From Gammaproteobacteria bacterium (GTDB taxonomy: Bacteria; Pseudomonadota; Gammaproteobacteria; Chromatiales; Chromatiaceae), in the NCBI GenBank assembly GCA_019136395.1, contig JAGVUH010000505.1:1-5531 (forward strand): a DNA stretch of 5,531 nucleotides, given 5' to 3'. A program made the position numbers and the translations under genes. The notes below the pieces were generated by a model, which was not told the DNA's origin, did not search any database, and worked only from the letters and a program-made list of their open reading frames with translations. Below are positions 1 to 5,531 of this stretch, in pieces; the first letter of the stretch is position 1; each line of letters begins with the position of its first letter.

Positions 1-114
1 CACGATGGCACCGGCCAGCCCCTGGCCCTGGTGATGGCCTTTTGCGGTGGTGGCGCCTGGTTGACTCACCGGCTCCTGATCAGGCCTCTGGCCCTGGCCG
101 GTAGCCAGCCGTAA
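1..114 (+). CDS. C-terminal end of a Bcr/CflA-type MFS transporter (5' partial)
   Basis: The + strand is open in frame 1 from the left edge to a TAA at 112-114, followed at once by an in-frame TGA, giving 37 residues. The fragment begins HDGTGQPLALVMAFCGGGAW and ends in a basic/hydrophobic tail (THRLLIRPLALAGSQP). It reads as the last transmembrane helix of an inner-membrane protein. A DGT-x-x-P-(M/L)-A-hydrophobic segment just before the last helix is, from memory, typical of Bcr/CflA-type multidrug-resistance members of the major facilitator superfamily, which export drugs by proton antiport. The start and most of the protein are outside the window. It converges on the oxoprolinase gene. 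The reading frame and membrane character are well supported; the family name is an inference from a short tail, and another polytopic membrane protein remains possible. Confidence 0.6.
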   Translation, partial: HDGTGQPLALVMAFCGGGAWLTHRLLIRPLALAGSQP

Positions 115-116
115 TG

Positions 117-145
117 ACCGCCTGGCCCGGCCCCAGGTCGGTTTT
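117..145 (+). terminator. Possible Rho-independent terminator of the transporter gene
   Basis: A GC-rich stem starts three bases after the transporter stop codon. ACCG CCTGG (117-125) pairs with CCAGG (133-137) and CGGT (139-142), with one bulged T at 138 and a seven-base loop. It is followed by a short T run (142-145). The stem and position fit an intrinsic terminator on the + strand, but the T tract is only four bases, so termination may be weak or need Rho. Confidence 0.4.
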
Positions 146-161
146 ACCCGCCCCTGCGGGT
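146..161. other. Perfect 6-bp hairpin in the convergent intergenic region
   Basis: ACCCGC (146-151) and GCGGGT (156-161) form a perfect stem with a four-base loop, directly after the T run of the preceding hairpin. Neither strand has a T tract after it, so it is not a canonical terminator by itself. It lies between the 3' ends of two convergent genes, where it could help end or protect either transcript. A further inverted repeat, CCGGT/ACCGG (203-207/219-223), lies just past the oxoprolinase stop codon and also lacks a T run. Confidence 0.3.
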
Positions 162-225
162 CAGCGGTGGTGGTCAGTCGTCAAATCGCCGGCGCCAGGG
201 GTCCGGTCGGCCGCCGCAACCGGTA

Positions 226-3200
226 TCAGACGTCCACGATCCTAAGCGGGTCAGGGGGACCGTCCTCGACCCCATAACCCCCACCACCCGGCGTCTCGAT
301 CTGGATGGCGTCCCCGGCCTGCATGGCGGTCCCGGAGGTGGCGGCCAGTTCCTCTGTTCGGCCGTCGGCCCTGATCACGGCGTTCCGTCCCACCTGGCCA
401 GGGCCGCCGCCGTGCAGCCCGAAGGGCGGGGTGCGACGACGGCCGGAGAGGATGGCGGCGGTCATCGGCTCCAGGAAGCGCAGCCGGCGGACGACGCCGT
501 CACCGCCGCGCCAGCGACCGGCACCGCCGCTGCCCCGGCGGATGCTGAACTCCTCCACCCGCACCGGGAAGCGCCACTCCAGGATCTCCGGATCGGTGAG
601 TCGGGAGTTGGTCATGTGGGTATGTACCGCGGAGGCCCCGTCGAAACCCGGACCCGCCCCGGCGCCGCCGCAGATGGTCTCGTAATACTGATGGCGCTCG
701 TTGCCGAAGGTCAGGTTGTTCATGGTGCCCTGGGAGGCGGCCAGCAAGCCAAGGGCACCGTAGAGGGTATCGACCAGGCACTGGGAGGTCTCCACGTTGC
801 CGGCAACCACCGCCGCCGGGGGGCGAGGGTCGAGCAGGCTGCCCGGAGGGATGACGATTTCCAGGGGGCGCAGGCAGCCGGCGTTGAGGGGGATGTCGTC
901 GTCCACCAGGGTGCGGAAGACGTAGAGCACCGCCGCCAGGGTGATGGCGCGGGGGGCGTTGAAATTGCTGGGCTGCTGGGGCGAGGTGCCGGTGAAGTCG
1001 ATGCGGGCGGCACGGCGCACCCGGTCCAGGCGGATGGCGACGCGGATGACGGCGCCGTTATCCATCTCACCGGCGAAGTCACCATCCTGGAGGCGGTCCA
1101 GGGCGCGACGGACCTGTTCGGCGGCGTTGTCCTGGACATGGCCCATGTAGGCCGCGACCACCGCCCGGCCATAGTGGGCGACCATGCGCCGCAGTTCCCG
1201 GGCCCCTTTCTCGTTGGCGGCGATCTGGGCCTGAAGGTCAGCCAGGTTCTGGCGGGGGTTGCGTACCGGCCAGGGGCCACCGGTCAACCGTTCAAGGAGC
1301 TCGGCCTCGCGGAAACGGCCGGTGCGCACCAGAAGGAAATTTTCGAGCAGCACCCCCTCCTGGTCGATGGTGACGCTGTCCGGCGGCATGGAGCCGGGGG
1401 TGATGCCGCCGATGTCGGCATGGTGACCACGGGAGGCGACGTAGAACACCGCTGTCGTCGCCGCGGTCTCCGCGAAGACCGGGGTGATGACGGTCACGTC
1501 CGGCAGGTGAGTCCCGCCACTATAGGGGGCGTTGCTGGCGTAGACGTCCCCGGGCTGGAACTGGTCGCCACGGGAGTGGATCAGGGCCCGCACCGCCTCC
1601 CCCATGGAGCCCAGGTGGACGGGGATGTGGGGGGCGTTGGCGATGAGCTGGCCCTCGCGGTCGAAGAGAGCGCAGGAAAAGTCCAGGCGTTCCTTGATGT
1701 TCACCGAGTGGGCGGTGTTGGCCAGGGTCACCCCCATCTGTTCGGCGATGGCCATGAAAAGGTTGTTGAAGACCTCCAGCAGGATGGGATCGACGGCAGT
1801 ACCGACGGCGACCCGCGCCGGGCGGGGTTCGTGGCGGGTCAGGACCAGTTCGCCGCCTGGCCGTACCTCGCCCTGCCAGCCGGGCTCGATTAGGGTGGTG
1901 GCCCCGTCCTCGCTGACGATGGCCGGCCCGCGGATCATCTCCCCGGCCCGCAGGGCGCCACGCTGGAAGAGGGGGACGGCATGATCCTGGCCCGCCAGGT
2001 GCAGGGGCAGGGTGGCGCGGGTAGGGTTGGCGCTGGCTGATTTCTGGGGGCCGCTGGAGGAGTCGTCACGGGCAGGGTTCGGGCTGGCGCTGGCGGGATT
2101 GGCTCTGGTGGGGTTCGCGGAGCCATTGGGAGAGGGGATGGCGGGCACCTTGCTGAGGTTATTGGCCAGGGAAATGGCGTCGGAGGTATTGGCCCGAGCA
2201 GGCGAATCCGCTCCAAGGGAGGGGAGGGTGGCAAGCCCGGCCCACCCACCGATCTTGGTCTCGGCGGCGAAATCCTCCCCGATGACCTCCACCGTCACCG
2301 CCTCCACTACCAACGCCTTGTCCGTCATGACGAAACCGAACCGCTGGCGATGGGCGGCGGCGAAGCGGTCGGCCAGGCCCTCCAGATCGAGCCCTACTGA
2401 ATCGAGCCCTGCCTCTTCGCCTGCCGCAGGCTCGAGCCCCGCCAGGCCAGGCCTTTTCGGGTCGCGCCCCGCTTGCGGGCTTCCACCCTCTGGCCTGGAC
2501 GGGGACGTTGCCCCCTTCGCCCATTCAGGGACGGGGATGCTCAGGGCGGTGTCGCTGCCGGCGTAACGCAGCCGCATGTTGCCCTGGGCGCGTAGGCGGT
2601 CGGGGGGCAGGCCTTGCGCCATCATCGCGGCGCGCCCGGCGGTCTCCAGTTCGACCCAGGCGGCCACCAGGGCCGGGATCAGGTTCGCGGTCAGGGGCAT
2701 CTCCAGTGCCCGTTCCTTGAGCAGCCGCGTCTCCGCCAAGCCCATGCCATAGGCTGACAGCATGCCGGCCAGGGGGTGGATGAGGATGGTCGGCATCCCC
2801 AGGGCATCGGCCACGGCGCAGGCGTGCTGGCCGCCGGCGCCGCCGAAGCAGCACAGGGTATAGGTGGTGACGTCGTAACCGCGCTGGGTGGAGATGTGCT
2901 TGATGGCATTGGCCATGTTCTCCACGGCGATGCGCAGGAAGCCCTCAGCCAGGGCCATGGGGGTCAAGTGCTGGCCGGTGGCGGCCGCGACCTCCGCGGC
3001 CAGGGTGGCGAAGCGCTGGTGGACGATGTTCCGGTCCAGGGACTGGCGTTGGTCGGGGCCGAAGACCTGGGGGAAGCAGTCCGGCTGAATCCGCCCCAGC
3101 AGCAGGTTGCAGTCGGTCAGGGTCAGGGGACCGCCCCGCCGGTAGCAGGCCGGACCGGGATTGGCCCCGGCGGAGGCGGGACCGACCCGCAGCCGGGTGC

Positions 3201-4527
3201 CGTCGAAACGGCAAATGGAGCCACCCCCCGCCGCCACGGTATGGATATGGAGCATGGGCGCCCGCAACCGCACACCGGCGACCAGGGTGTCGAAGGCGCG
3301 CTCGAATTCACCGGCATAGTGGGCGACGTCGGTGGAGGTGCCGCCCATGTCGAAGGTGATGATGCGGTCAAATCCGGCCGCGGCGGCGGTGCGGGCGGCG
3401 CCCACCAGGCCGCCGGCGGGGCCGGAGAGGATACTGTCCTTGCCCTGGAAGTGGCGGGCGTCGGCCAGTCCACCGTGGGACTGCATGAACAGGATGCGCG
3501 TCCTGGGATTGGTCTCCGCCGCCGCCAGCAGCACCTTGGCGTGAAAGTCACGGGAAGGACTTTCATTATCAGGGGTGTGTCCTGCCGCCTCATGACAGTT
3601 AACGCCGCTTTCCTCCGTATCGCCACCCCGTACCGAGCCCTCGTCCGGCATCCGAGTGTCATTTTGCGCGGACTCGCCGTCGGGGAACGCCTCCGCTTCC
3701 CCTCTAAACGGGGCGACGACCTGATCGATACAAGGTTGCAGGATGGGCGAGAGATAAGCATCTCCACCCACTGAGCTACCGCATGGCACCGCAGTGAATT
3801 CCCCTCCCAACTGGGCCGCGACCTTATCGACATAACGGCGCAGGATGGGCGTGAGATAGGCGTCCACCACCGTGGTGTCGCCACGCCCGACCAGCTTGGG
3901 TAGGGGGCTGATCTGGTGAGAGACAGAGACCTGGGTGAAGCCGATCGCACGGGCCAGGGCAGCCGCCTGGGCCTCATGGTCGGGATAACGGTAACCGTGA
4001 AGAAAGACGATGGCCAGGGCGCGGATGCCGTCGCCATAGGCCTCCGCCAGGGCGGCGCGGGTGGCAGCTTCATCCAAGGGTACCAGGACCTCCCCCTGGG
4101 CCGAGACCCGCTCCGGCACCTCGACGACCCGCTCGTAGAGCAGCTCCGGCAGGACGATCCGCCGGGCGAAGAGCTGGGGGCGGTTCTGATAGCCGATGCG
4201 CAGGGCATCCCGAAAGCCCCGGGTGATGAGCAACAGGGTCCGGTCACCACGCCGCTCCAGCAGGGCGTTGGTGGCGACCGTGGTGCCCATCTTCACCGCC
4301 GCGATGTTCCCGGGCGGGATGGGAGCGTCCGCCGCCAGGCCCAGCAGGTGACGGATGCCGTGCAGGGCGGCATCCGCATAGCGCTCGGGATTGTCCGACA
4401 GCAGCTTATGGGTCAGGAGCTGGCCATTGGGCCGGCGCGCCGCGATATCGGTAAAGGTCCCGCCCCGGTCGATCCAGAACTGCCAGCCTGGGAGCTGGCT
4501 GTCTCCCTGACCAACTTCGTCGCTCAT
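226..4527 (-). CDS. oplAH: 5-oxoprolinase (ATP-hydrolysing), fused HyuA-HyuB, with three in-frame insertions
   Basis: This cytosolic enzyme converts 5-oxo-L-proline, ATP and water to L-glutamate, ADP and phosphate (EC 3.5.2.9), linking glutathione turnover and pyroglutamate salvage to glutamate. The HyuA part (about 16-900) shows IDRGGTFTD (19-27), [14 protein letters not shown] (81-94), [10 protein letters not shown] (368-377), the ASKHA-type phosphate motif [11 protein letters not shown] (392-402) and FGGAGGQHA (561-569). The HyuB part (about 910-1425) shows [14 protein letters not shown] (943-956), [13 protein letters not shown] (967-979), [14 protein letters not shown] (998-1011), the His-rich [20 protein letters not shown] (1031-1050), GNVETSQ (1243-1249) and TPGGGGYG (1412-1419). 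Fusion of both parts in one chain is the mark of OPLAH/OXP-type enzymes, as opposed to separate hydantoinase or acetone carboxylase subunits. The ATG at 4527 has GAGGG six bases upstream and puts the first ATP motif at the usual distance. At 1433 residues it exceeds the usual roughly 1200-1290; the excess lies at about 243-342, 668-711 and 771-838. No frameshift or stop was found. Substrate specificity is inferred from the family. Confidence 0.92.
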   Translation of the reverse strand: MSDEVGQGDSQLPGWQFWIDRGGTFTDIAARRPNGQLLTHKLLSDNPERYADAALHGIRHLLGLAADAPIPPGNIAAVKMGTTVATNALLERRGDRTLLLITRGFRDALRIGYQNRPQLFARRIVLPELLYERVVEVPERVSAQGEVLVPLDEAATRAALAEAYGDGIRALAIVFLHGYRYPDHEAQAAALARAIGFTQVSVSHQISPLPKLVGRGDTTVVDAYLTPILRRYVDKVAAQLGGEFTAVPCGSSVGGDAYLSPILQPCIDQVVAPFRGEAEAFPDGESAQNDTRMPDEGSVRGGDTEESGVNCHEAAGHTPDNESPSRDFHAKVLLAAAETNPRTRILFMQSHGGLADARHFQGKDSILSGPAGGLVGAARTAAAAGFDRIITFDMGGTSTDVAHYAGEFERAFDTLVAGVRLRAPMLHIHTVAAGGGSICRFDGTRLRVGPASAGANPGPACYRRGGPLTLTDCNLLLGRIQPDCFPQVFGPDQRQSLDRNIVHQRFATLAAEVAAATGQHLTPMALAEGFLRIAVENMANAIKHISTQRGYDVTTYTLCCFGGAGGQHACAVADALGMPTILIHPLAGMLSAYGMGLAETRLLKERALEMPLTANLIPALVAAWVELETAGRAAMMAQGLPPDRLRAQGNMRLRYAGSDTALSIPVPEWAKGATSPSRPEGGSPQAGRDPKRPGLAGLEPAAGEEAGLDSVGLDLEGLADRFAAAHRQRFGFVMTDKALVVEAVTVEVIGEDFAAETKIGGWAGLATLPSLGADSPARANTSDAISLANNLSKVPAIPSPNGSANPTRANPASASPNPARDDSSSGPQKSASANPTRATLPLHLAGQDHAVPLFQRGALRAGEMIRGPAIVSEDGATTLIEPGWQGEVRPGGELVLTRHEPRPARVAVGTAVDPILLEVFNNLFMAIAEQMGVTLANTAHSVNIKERLDFSCALFDREGQLIANAPHIPVHLGSMGEAVRALIHSRGDQFQPGDVYASNAPYSGGTHLPDVTVITPVFAETAATTAVFYVASRGHHADIGGITPGSMPPDSVTIDQEGVLLENFLLVRTGRFREAELLERLTGGPWPVRNPRQNLADLQAQIAANEKGARELRRMVAHYGRAVVAAYMGHVQDNAAEQVRRALDRLQDGDFAGEMDNGAVIRVAIRLDRVRRAARIDFTGTSPQQPSNFNAPRAITLAAVLYVFRTLVDDDIPLNAGCLRPLEIVIPPGSLLDPRPPAAVVAGNVETSQCLVDTLYGALGLLAASQGTMNNLTFGNERHQYYETICGGAGAGPGFDGASAVHTHMTNSRLTDPEILEWRFPVRVEEFSIRRGSGGAGRWRGGDGVVRRLRFLEPMTAAILSGRRRTPPFGLHGGGPGQVGRNAVIRADGRTEELAATSGTAMQAGDAIQIETPGGGGYGVEDGPPDPLRIVDV
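2014..2121 (-). repeat. Degenerate Ala/Asn/Pro/Ser repeat linker in the oxoprolinase gene
   Basis: Residues 803-838 contain SANPTRA twice (803-809 at 2101-2121 and 832-838 at 2014-2034), with related [12 protein letters not shown] between. At DNA level GGCGCTGGC recurs on the + strand at 2029-2037 and 2086-2094. The two SANPTRA copies are identical in protein but differ at 6 of 21 bases. The segment is the core of a roughly 65-residue insertion (about 771-838), probably disordered, between the IGEDF region and the [15 protein letters not shown] segment of the C-terminal HyuA part. Confidence 0.7.
2386..2410. repeat. Two 10-bp direct repeats with a 15-nt period
   Basis: ATCGAGCCCT occurs at 2386-2395 and again at 2401-2410; a related CTCGAGCCCC follows at 2431-2440, two periods further on. 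In the oxoprolinase reading frame these give repeated GLD/GLE units ([18 protein letters not shown]) at the edge of the second insertion. The 15-nt spacing keeps the frame, consistent with slippage or local duplication. Confidence 0.6.
2442..2498. repeat. 57-bp palindromic element within the coding frame (REP-like)
   Basis: CCAGGCCAG (2442-2450) and CTGGCCTGG (2490-2498) are a perfect 9-bp inverted repeat. They enclose a second stem, CCCGC/GCGGG (2468-2472/2475-2479; as drawn the loop is only two bases, so the innermost pair probably opens). Next to it, GCCTG-CCG-CAGGC (2419-2431) forms another short hairpin. In the oxoprolinase this stretch encodes residues of the insertion at about 668-711 (within [18 protein letters not shown]), which I cannot match to any conserved HyuA motif. 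The nested stems resemble a REP/RPE-type repeat captured in frame. The structure is seen directly; the repeat identity is inferred. Confidence 0.5.
3670..3864 (-). repeat. Degenerate 102-nt tandem duplication inside the oxoprolinase gene
   Basis: Copy A (residues 222-252, about 3772-3864) begins [15 protein letters not shown]; copy B (residues 256-286, about 3670-3762) begins [15 protein letters not shown]. The period is 34 residues. Over the first 22 aligned codons I count 52 of 66 bases and 12 of 22 residues identical; weaker identity continues (GE..A.P.G.S). Copy A follows GRGDTTVV, so it is the canonical HyuA helix. Copy B is an extra copy at the start of the 100-residue insertion. Of the 12 codons that differ, only two changes are silent, which suggests that copy B drifted under weak protein constraint. 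Confidence 0.8.
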
Positions 4528-4533
4528 TGCATA

Positions 4534-4538
4534 CCCTC
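4534..4538 (-). promoter_or_regulatory. Ribosome binding site of the oxoprolinase gene
   Basis: GAGGG on the minus strand lies six bases before the ATG at 4527-4525. It is a reasonable Shine-Dalgarno core at a normal distance and supports that start. Another ATG five bases upstream (4532-4530) is in a different frame and reaches a TGA after two codons. Confidence 0.5.
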
Positions 4539-4669
4539 GACGCTGATACTAATGCCTTGGCGTGGGTCATCGCTCACCTGGTGGGCGAGAACCATCGCCT
4601 GGTTCACCAGGAGTCTTTGTTCAGACCCCTCGCGCACGATGAGGGCTTTGGTGGCACAAGGTGCTGACT

Positions 4670-4725
4670 CTCTTACTCCCTCCCCCCTGGTGGGGAAGAG
4701 TTGGAGAGAAGGGGGCTGAGGGGGT
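4670..4725. repeat. Purine/pyrimidine-rich intergenic repeat-like element
   Basis: The + strand runs from a pyrimidine-rich half (ACTCCCTCCCCCC) through TGGTGGGG to a purine-rich half (GGAGAGAAGGGGGCTGAGGGGG). CCCC and GGGG around CTGGT can form a short stem, and the two halves can pair imperfectly. Elements of this style, translated as SLTPSPLxGE-like strings in spurious ORFs, are common between genes of many gammaproteobacteria. Membership in such a dispersed family is inferred from this resemblance. Confidence 0.45.
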
Positions 4726-4958
4726 ACCACCAGGATTGTAAGCCGAAATGGGCCGGCTTCCGCCGGGATGGGGCCGGCATCACGGCCTTGCCCGGCTGGA
4801 GACCGATGAGTTGGCTTCGTTTCGTAGTAGGACCCCAGAAGCGGGTCCCGATGGCAGTGAACCGTCTTTGGCTAAGAAAGCGTCCATTTGCTCATTCCCG
4901 ATTTGCGTCCAAGGGGGCTCTCGCCATTCGGGAAGTCATTGCTGGACGGTTTCCAAGT

Positions 4959-5531
4959 CTAGCGGGGTAAGGACGTTAACTGCTTGCCTTGGGCCAATTC
5001 CAGCCTGACCTGCCGCTCCAACTCGGCTTTGAGCTCTGGAGCCAGCCCTAATTGCCGGGCCAGTTCGTCCAGGTAGGCACGTTCCAGGAAATGTTCCTCG
5101 TCGACGACCAGCACGCTGGCGATGTACAGCTCCGCCGCCATTTCTGGACTGGTCGCCGTTCGCGCCACGGCACCCGGGTCCAGGGGCTTGTCGAGCTCGC
5201 CGGCAAGCCACCGCTCGAAGGCGGCGCCACCCCCGAGCTTGCTGATCGACTGGGTCAACAAGTCCCGCTCGCGCTGATCGATATGACCATCGGCCTTGGC
5301 GGCCGTGACCATGGCCAGGAGGAGGGCTTGGCCGCGCTCCTCCACCTGCGCGGGGGCCAGGCGGTCGAGGGTTTGGGGCTCGACTGGGGGCGTCCCCCCT
5401 CCCTGCTGCGCCTGCCAGTTGCCGTAAGCCTTGTAGGCAATCGCCCCCACCGCCGCCAATCCACCATAGGTCAGGACGTTGCCGACCAGTTCGCGGCTGT
5501 GCTTGTTGCCCAGCAGCAGACTCAGGGCGCT
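4959..5531 (-). CDS. DUF533 / TerB-fold protein, YebE-like (N-terminus beyond the window)
   Basis: The minus-strand frame is open from the right edge to a TAG at 4961-4959, giving 190 visible residues. The TTG at 5459 is not the start: the frame continues upstream to the edge with family-like sequence (GNKHSRELVGNVLTYGG). The visible part opens with a Gly/Ala-rich hydrophobic segment (VLTYGGLAAVGAIAYKAY), then a Gln/Gly/Pro linker. The TerB-like all-helical domain follows, with LLLAMVTAAKADGHIDQRER and, near the end, LVVDEEHFLERAYLDELARQ. Both blocks match E. coli YebE and DUF533 proteins as I recall them. The acidic D-G-H-I-D-x-x-E stretch resembles the metal-binding acidic motif of TerB-type domains. 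The hydrophobic segment suggests membrane association, as reported for YebE. The cellular role of the family is not established, and a tellurite function should not be assumed. The gene ends 431 nt before the oxoprolinase start, so co-transcription is doubtful. Confidence 0.85.
   Translation of the reverse strand, partial: SALSLLLGNKHSRELVGNVLTYGGLAAVGAIAYKAYGNWQAQQGGGTPPVEPQTLDRLAPAQVEERGQALLLAMVTAAKADGHIDQRERDLLTQSISKLGGGAAFERWLAGELDKPLDPGAVARTATSPEMAAELYIASVLVVDEEHFLERAYLDELARQLGLAPELKAELERQVRLELAQGKQLTSLPR

Larger units (their letters stand above)
4528..4958. other. 431-nt intergenic region between the DUF533 gene and the oxoprolinase gene
   Basis: No convincing gene is present on either strand. 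The stretch contains a purine/pyrimidine-rich repeat-like element (4670-4725) and several inverted repeats. These are CCTGG-TTCA-CCAGG (4598-4611), GCCGGC at 4752-4757 and 4773-4778, GGACCC/GGGTCC (4830-4835/4843-4848), and TTCCCGA/TCGGGAA (4895-4901/4928-4934). None is followed by a T run that would make a clear terminator. The part at about 4800-4960 looks less GC-rich than the flanking genes. A promoter for the oxoprolinase gene is expected here, but I see no good -35/-10 pair. Confidence 0.6.

Noticed and set aside
412..1893. Long + strand open frame of 493 codons opposite the HyuB part.
   Set aside because: Its protein is Gly/Ala/Asp/His-rich with no domain, and it lies antisense to strongly conserved HyuB motifs. 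It is the usual shadow frame of a GC-rich gene.
2776..3774. Long + strand open frame of 332 codons opposite the HyuA part.
   Set aside because: Low-complexity Gly/Val/Gln-rich translation, antisense to the conserved DMGGTSTD and FGGAGGQHA motifs; a shadow frame.
3758..3780. A tRNA D-arm-like string on the minus strand (GGTAGCTCAGTGGGTGGAG), right at the junction of the two helix copies.
   Set aside because: No matching acceptor stem, anticodon arm or GGTTCGA-type T arm follows, and the bases are read in frame as protein. It is most likely coincidence, though its place at the duplication boundary is worth remembering.
3502..3801. The first insertion as an intein or an inserted functional domain.
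   Set aside because: It lacks the Cys/Ser start, the TxxH block and the His-Asn end of inteins, is only about 100 residues, and half of it is a copy of the neighbouring helix.
3916..4719. + strand open frame of 267 codons crossing the oxoprolinase start.
   Set aside because: It is antisense to the HyuA N-terminus and ends in the repeat-like element (translated SLTPSPLVGKSWREGG). No recognisable family.
4524..4730. A 68-codon minus-strand frame (GTG start) whose TGA overlaps the oxoprolinase ATG as ATGA, suggesting a translationally coupled leader gene.
   Set aside because: Its first part runs through the repeat-like purine/pyrimidine element and gives low-complexity protein (PPQPPSLQLFPTRGEG). 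No family is recognised and no ribosome binding site stands out. The overlap is probably chance.
4735..4740. TACAAT on the minus strand as a -10 box for the oxoprolinase gene.
   Set aside because: No TTGACA-like -35 lies 16-18 bases upstream, where the sequence is GC-rich (CGGAAG). The implied leader would also be about 200 nt and cross the repeat element.

Overview
The window is GC-rich and densely coding, and its three genes point to a proteobacterium. The single-chain 5-oxoprolinase, the YebE-like DUF533/TerB protein and the Bcr/CflA-type transporter tail all fit a gammaproteobacterium. The purine/pyrimidine-rich intergenic repeat is compatible with a Chromatiales-like lineage. This placement is an inference from protein style; no ribosomal or other marker gene is present.

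Layout. Positions 1-114 (+) hold the last 37 codons of a membrane transporter, probably a Bcr/CflA-type drug-resistance MFS protein, that enters from the left edge. A short convergent intergenic region (115-225) carries GC-rich hairpins, one of which could terminate the transporter. Positions 226-4527 (-) are one intact 1433-codon gene for an ATP-dependent 5-oxoprolinase with HyuA and HyuB regions fused in one chain. Positions 4528-4958 are a 431-nt intergenic stretch with a repeat-like purine/pyrimidine-rich element and several inverted repeats, but no convincing gene. Positions 4959-5531 (-) are the 3' part (190 codons) of a DUF533/TerB-fold protein whose N-terminus lies beyond the right edge.

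Function. The oxoprolinase would hydrolyse 5-oxoproline (pyroglutamate), a by-product of glutathione turnover and spontaneous glutamine/glutamate cyclisation, to glutamate at the cost of ATP. The neighbours have no obvious link to it: the transporter converges on it, and the DUF533 gene is co-oriented but 431 nt upstream. I see no operon that defines a new system.

The notable feature is inside the oxoprolinase gene. The protein is about 150-230 residues longer than ordinary family members, and the excess falls in three in-frame insertions at domain or loop junctions. One contains a degenerate 102-nt tandem duplication of a conserved HyuA helix. One is a palindromic, REP-like element read as protein. 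One is an Ala/Asn/Pro-rich linker with repeated SANPTRA motifs. All conserved HyuA/HyuB motifs flank the insertions intact, so the gene looks functional.
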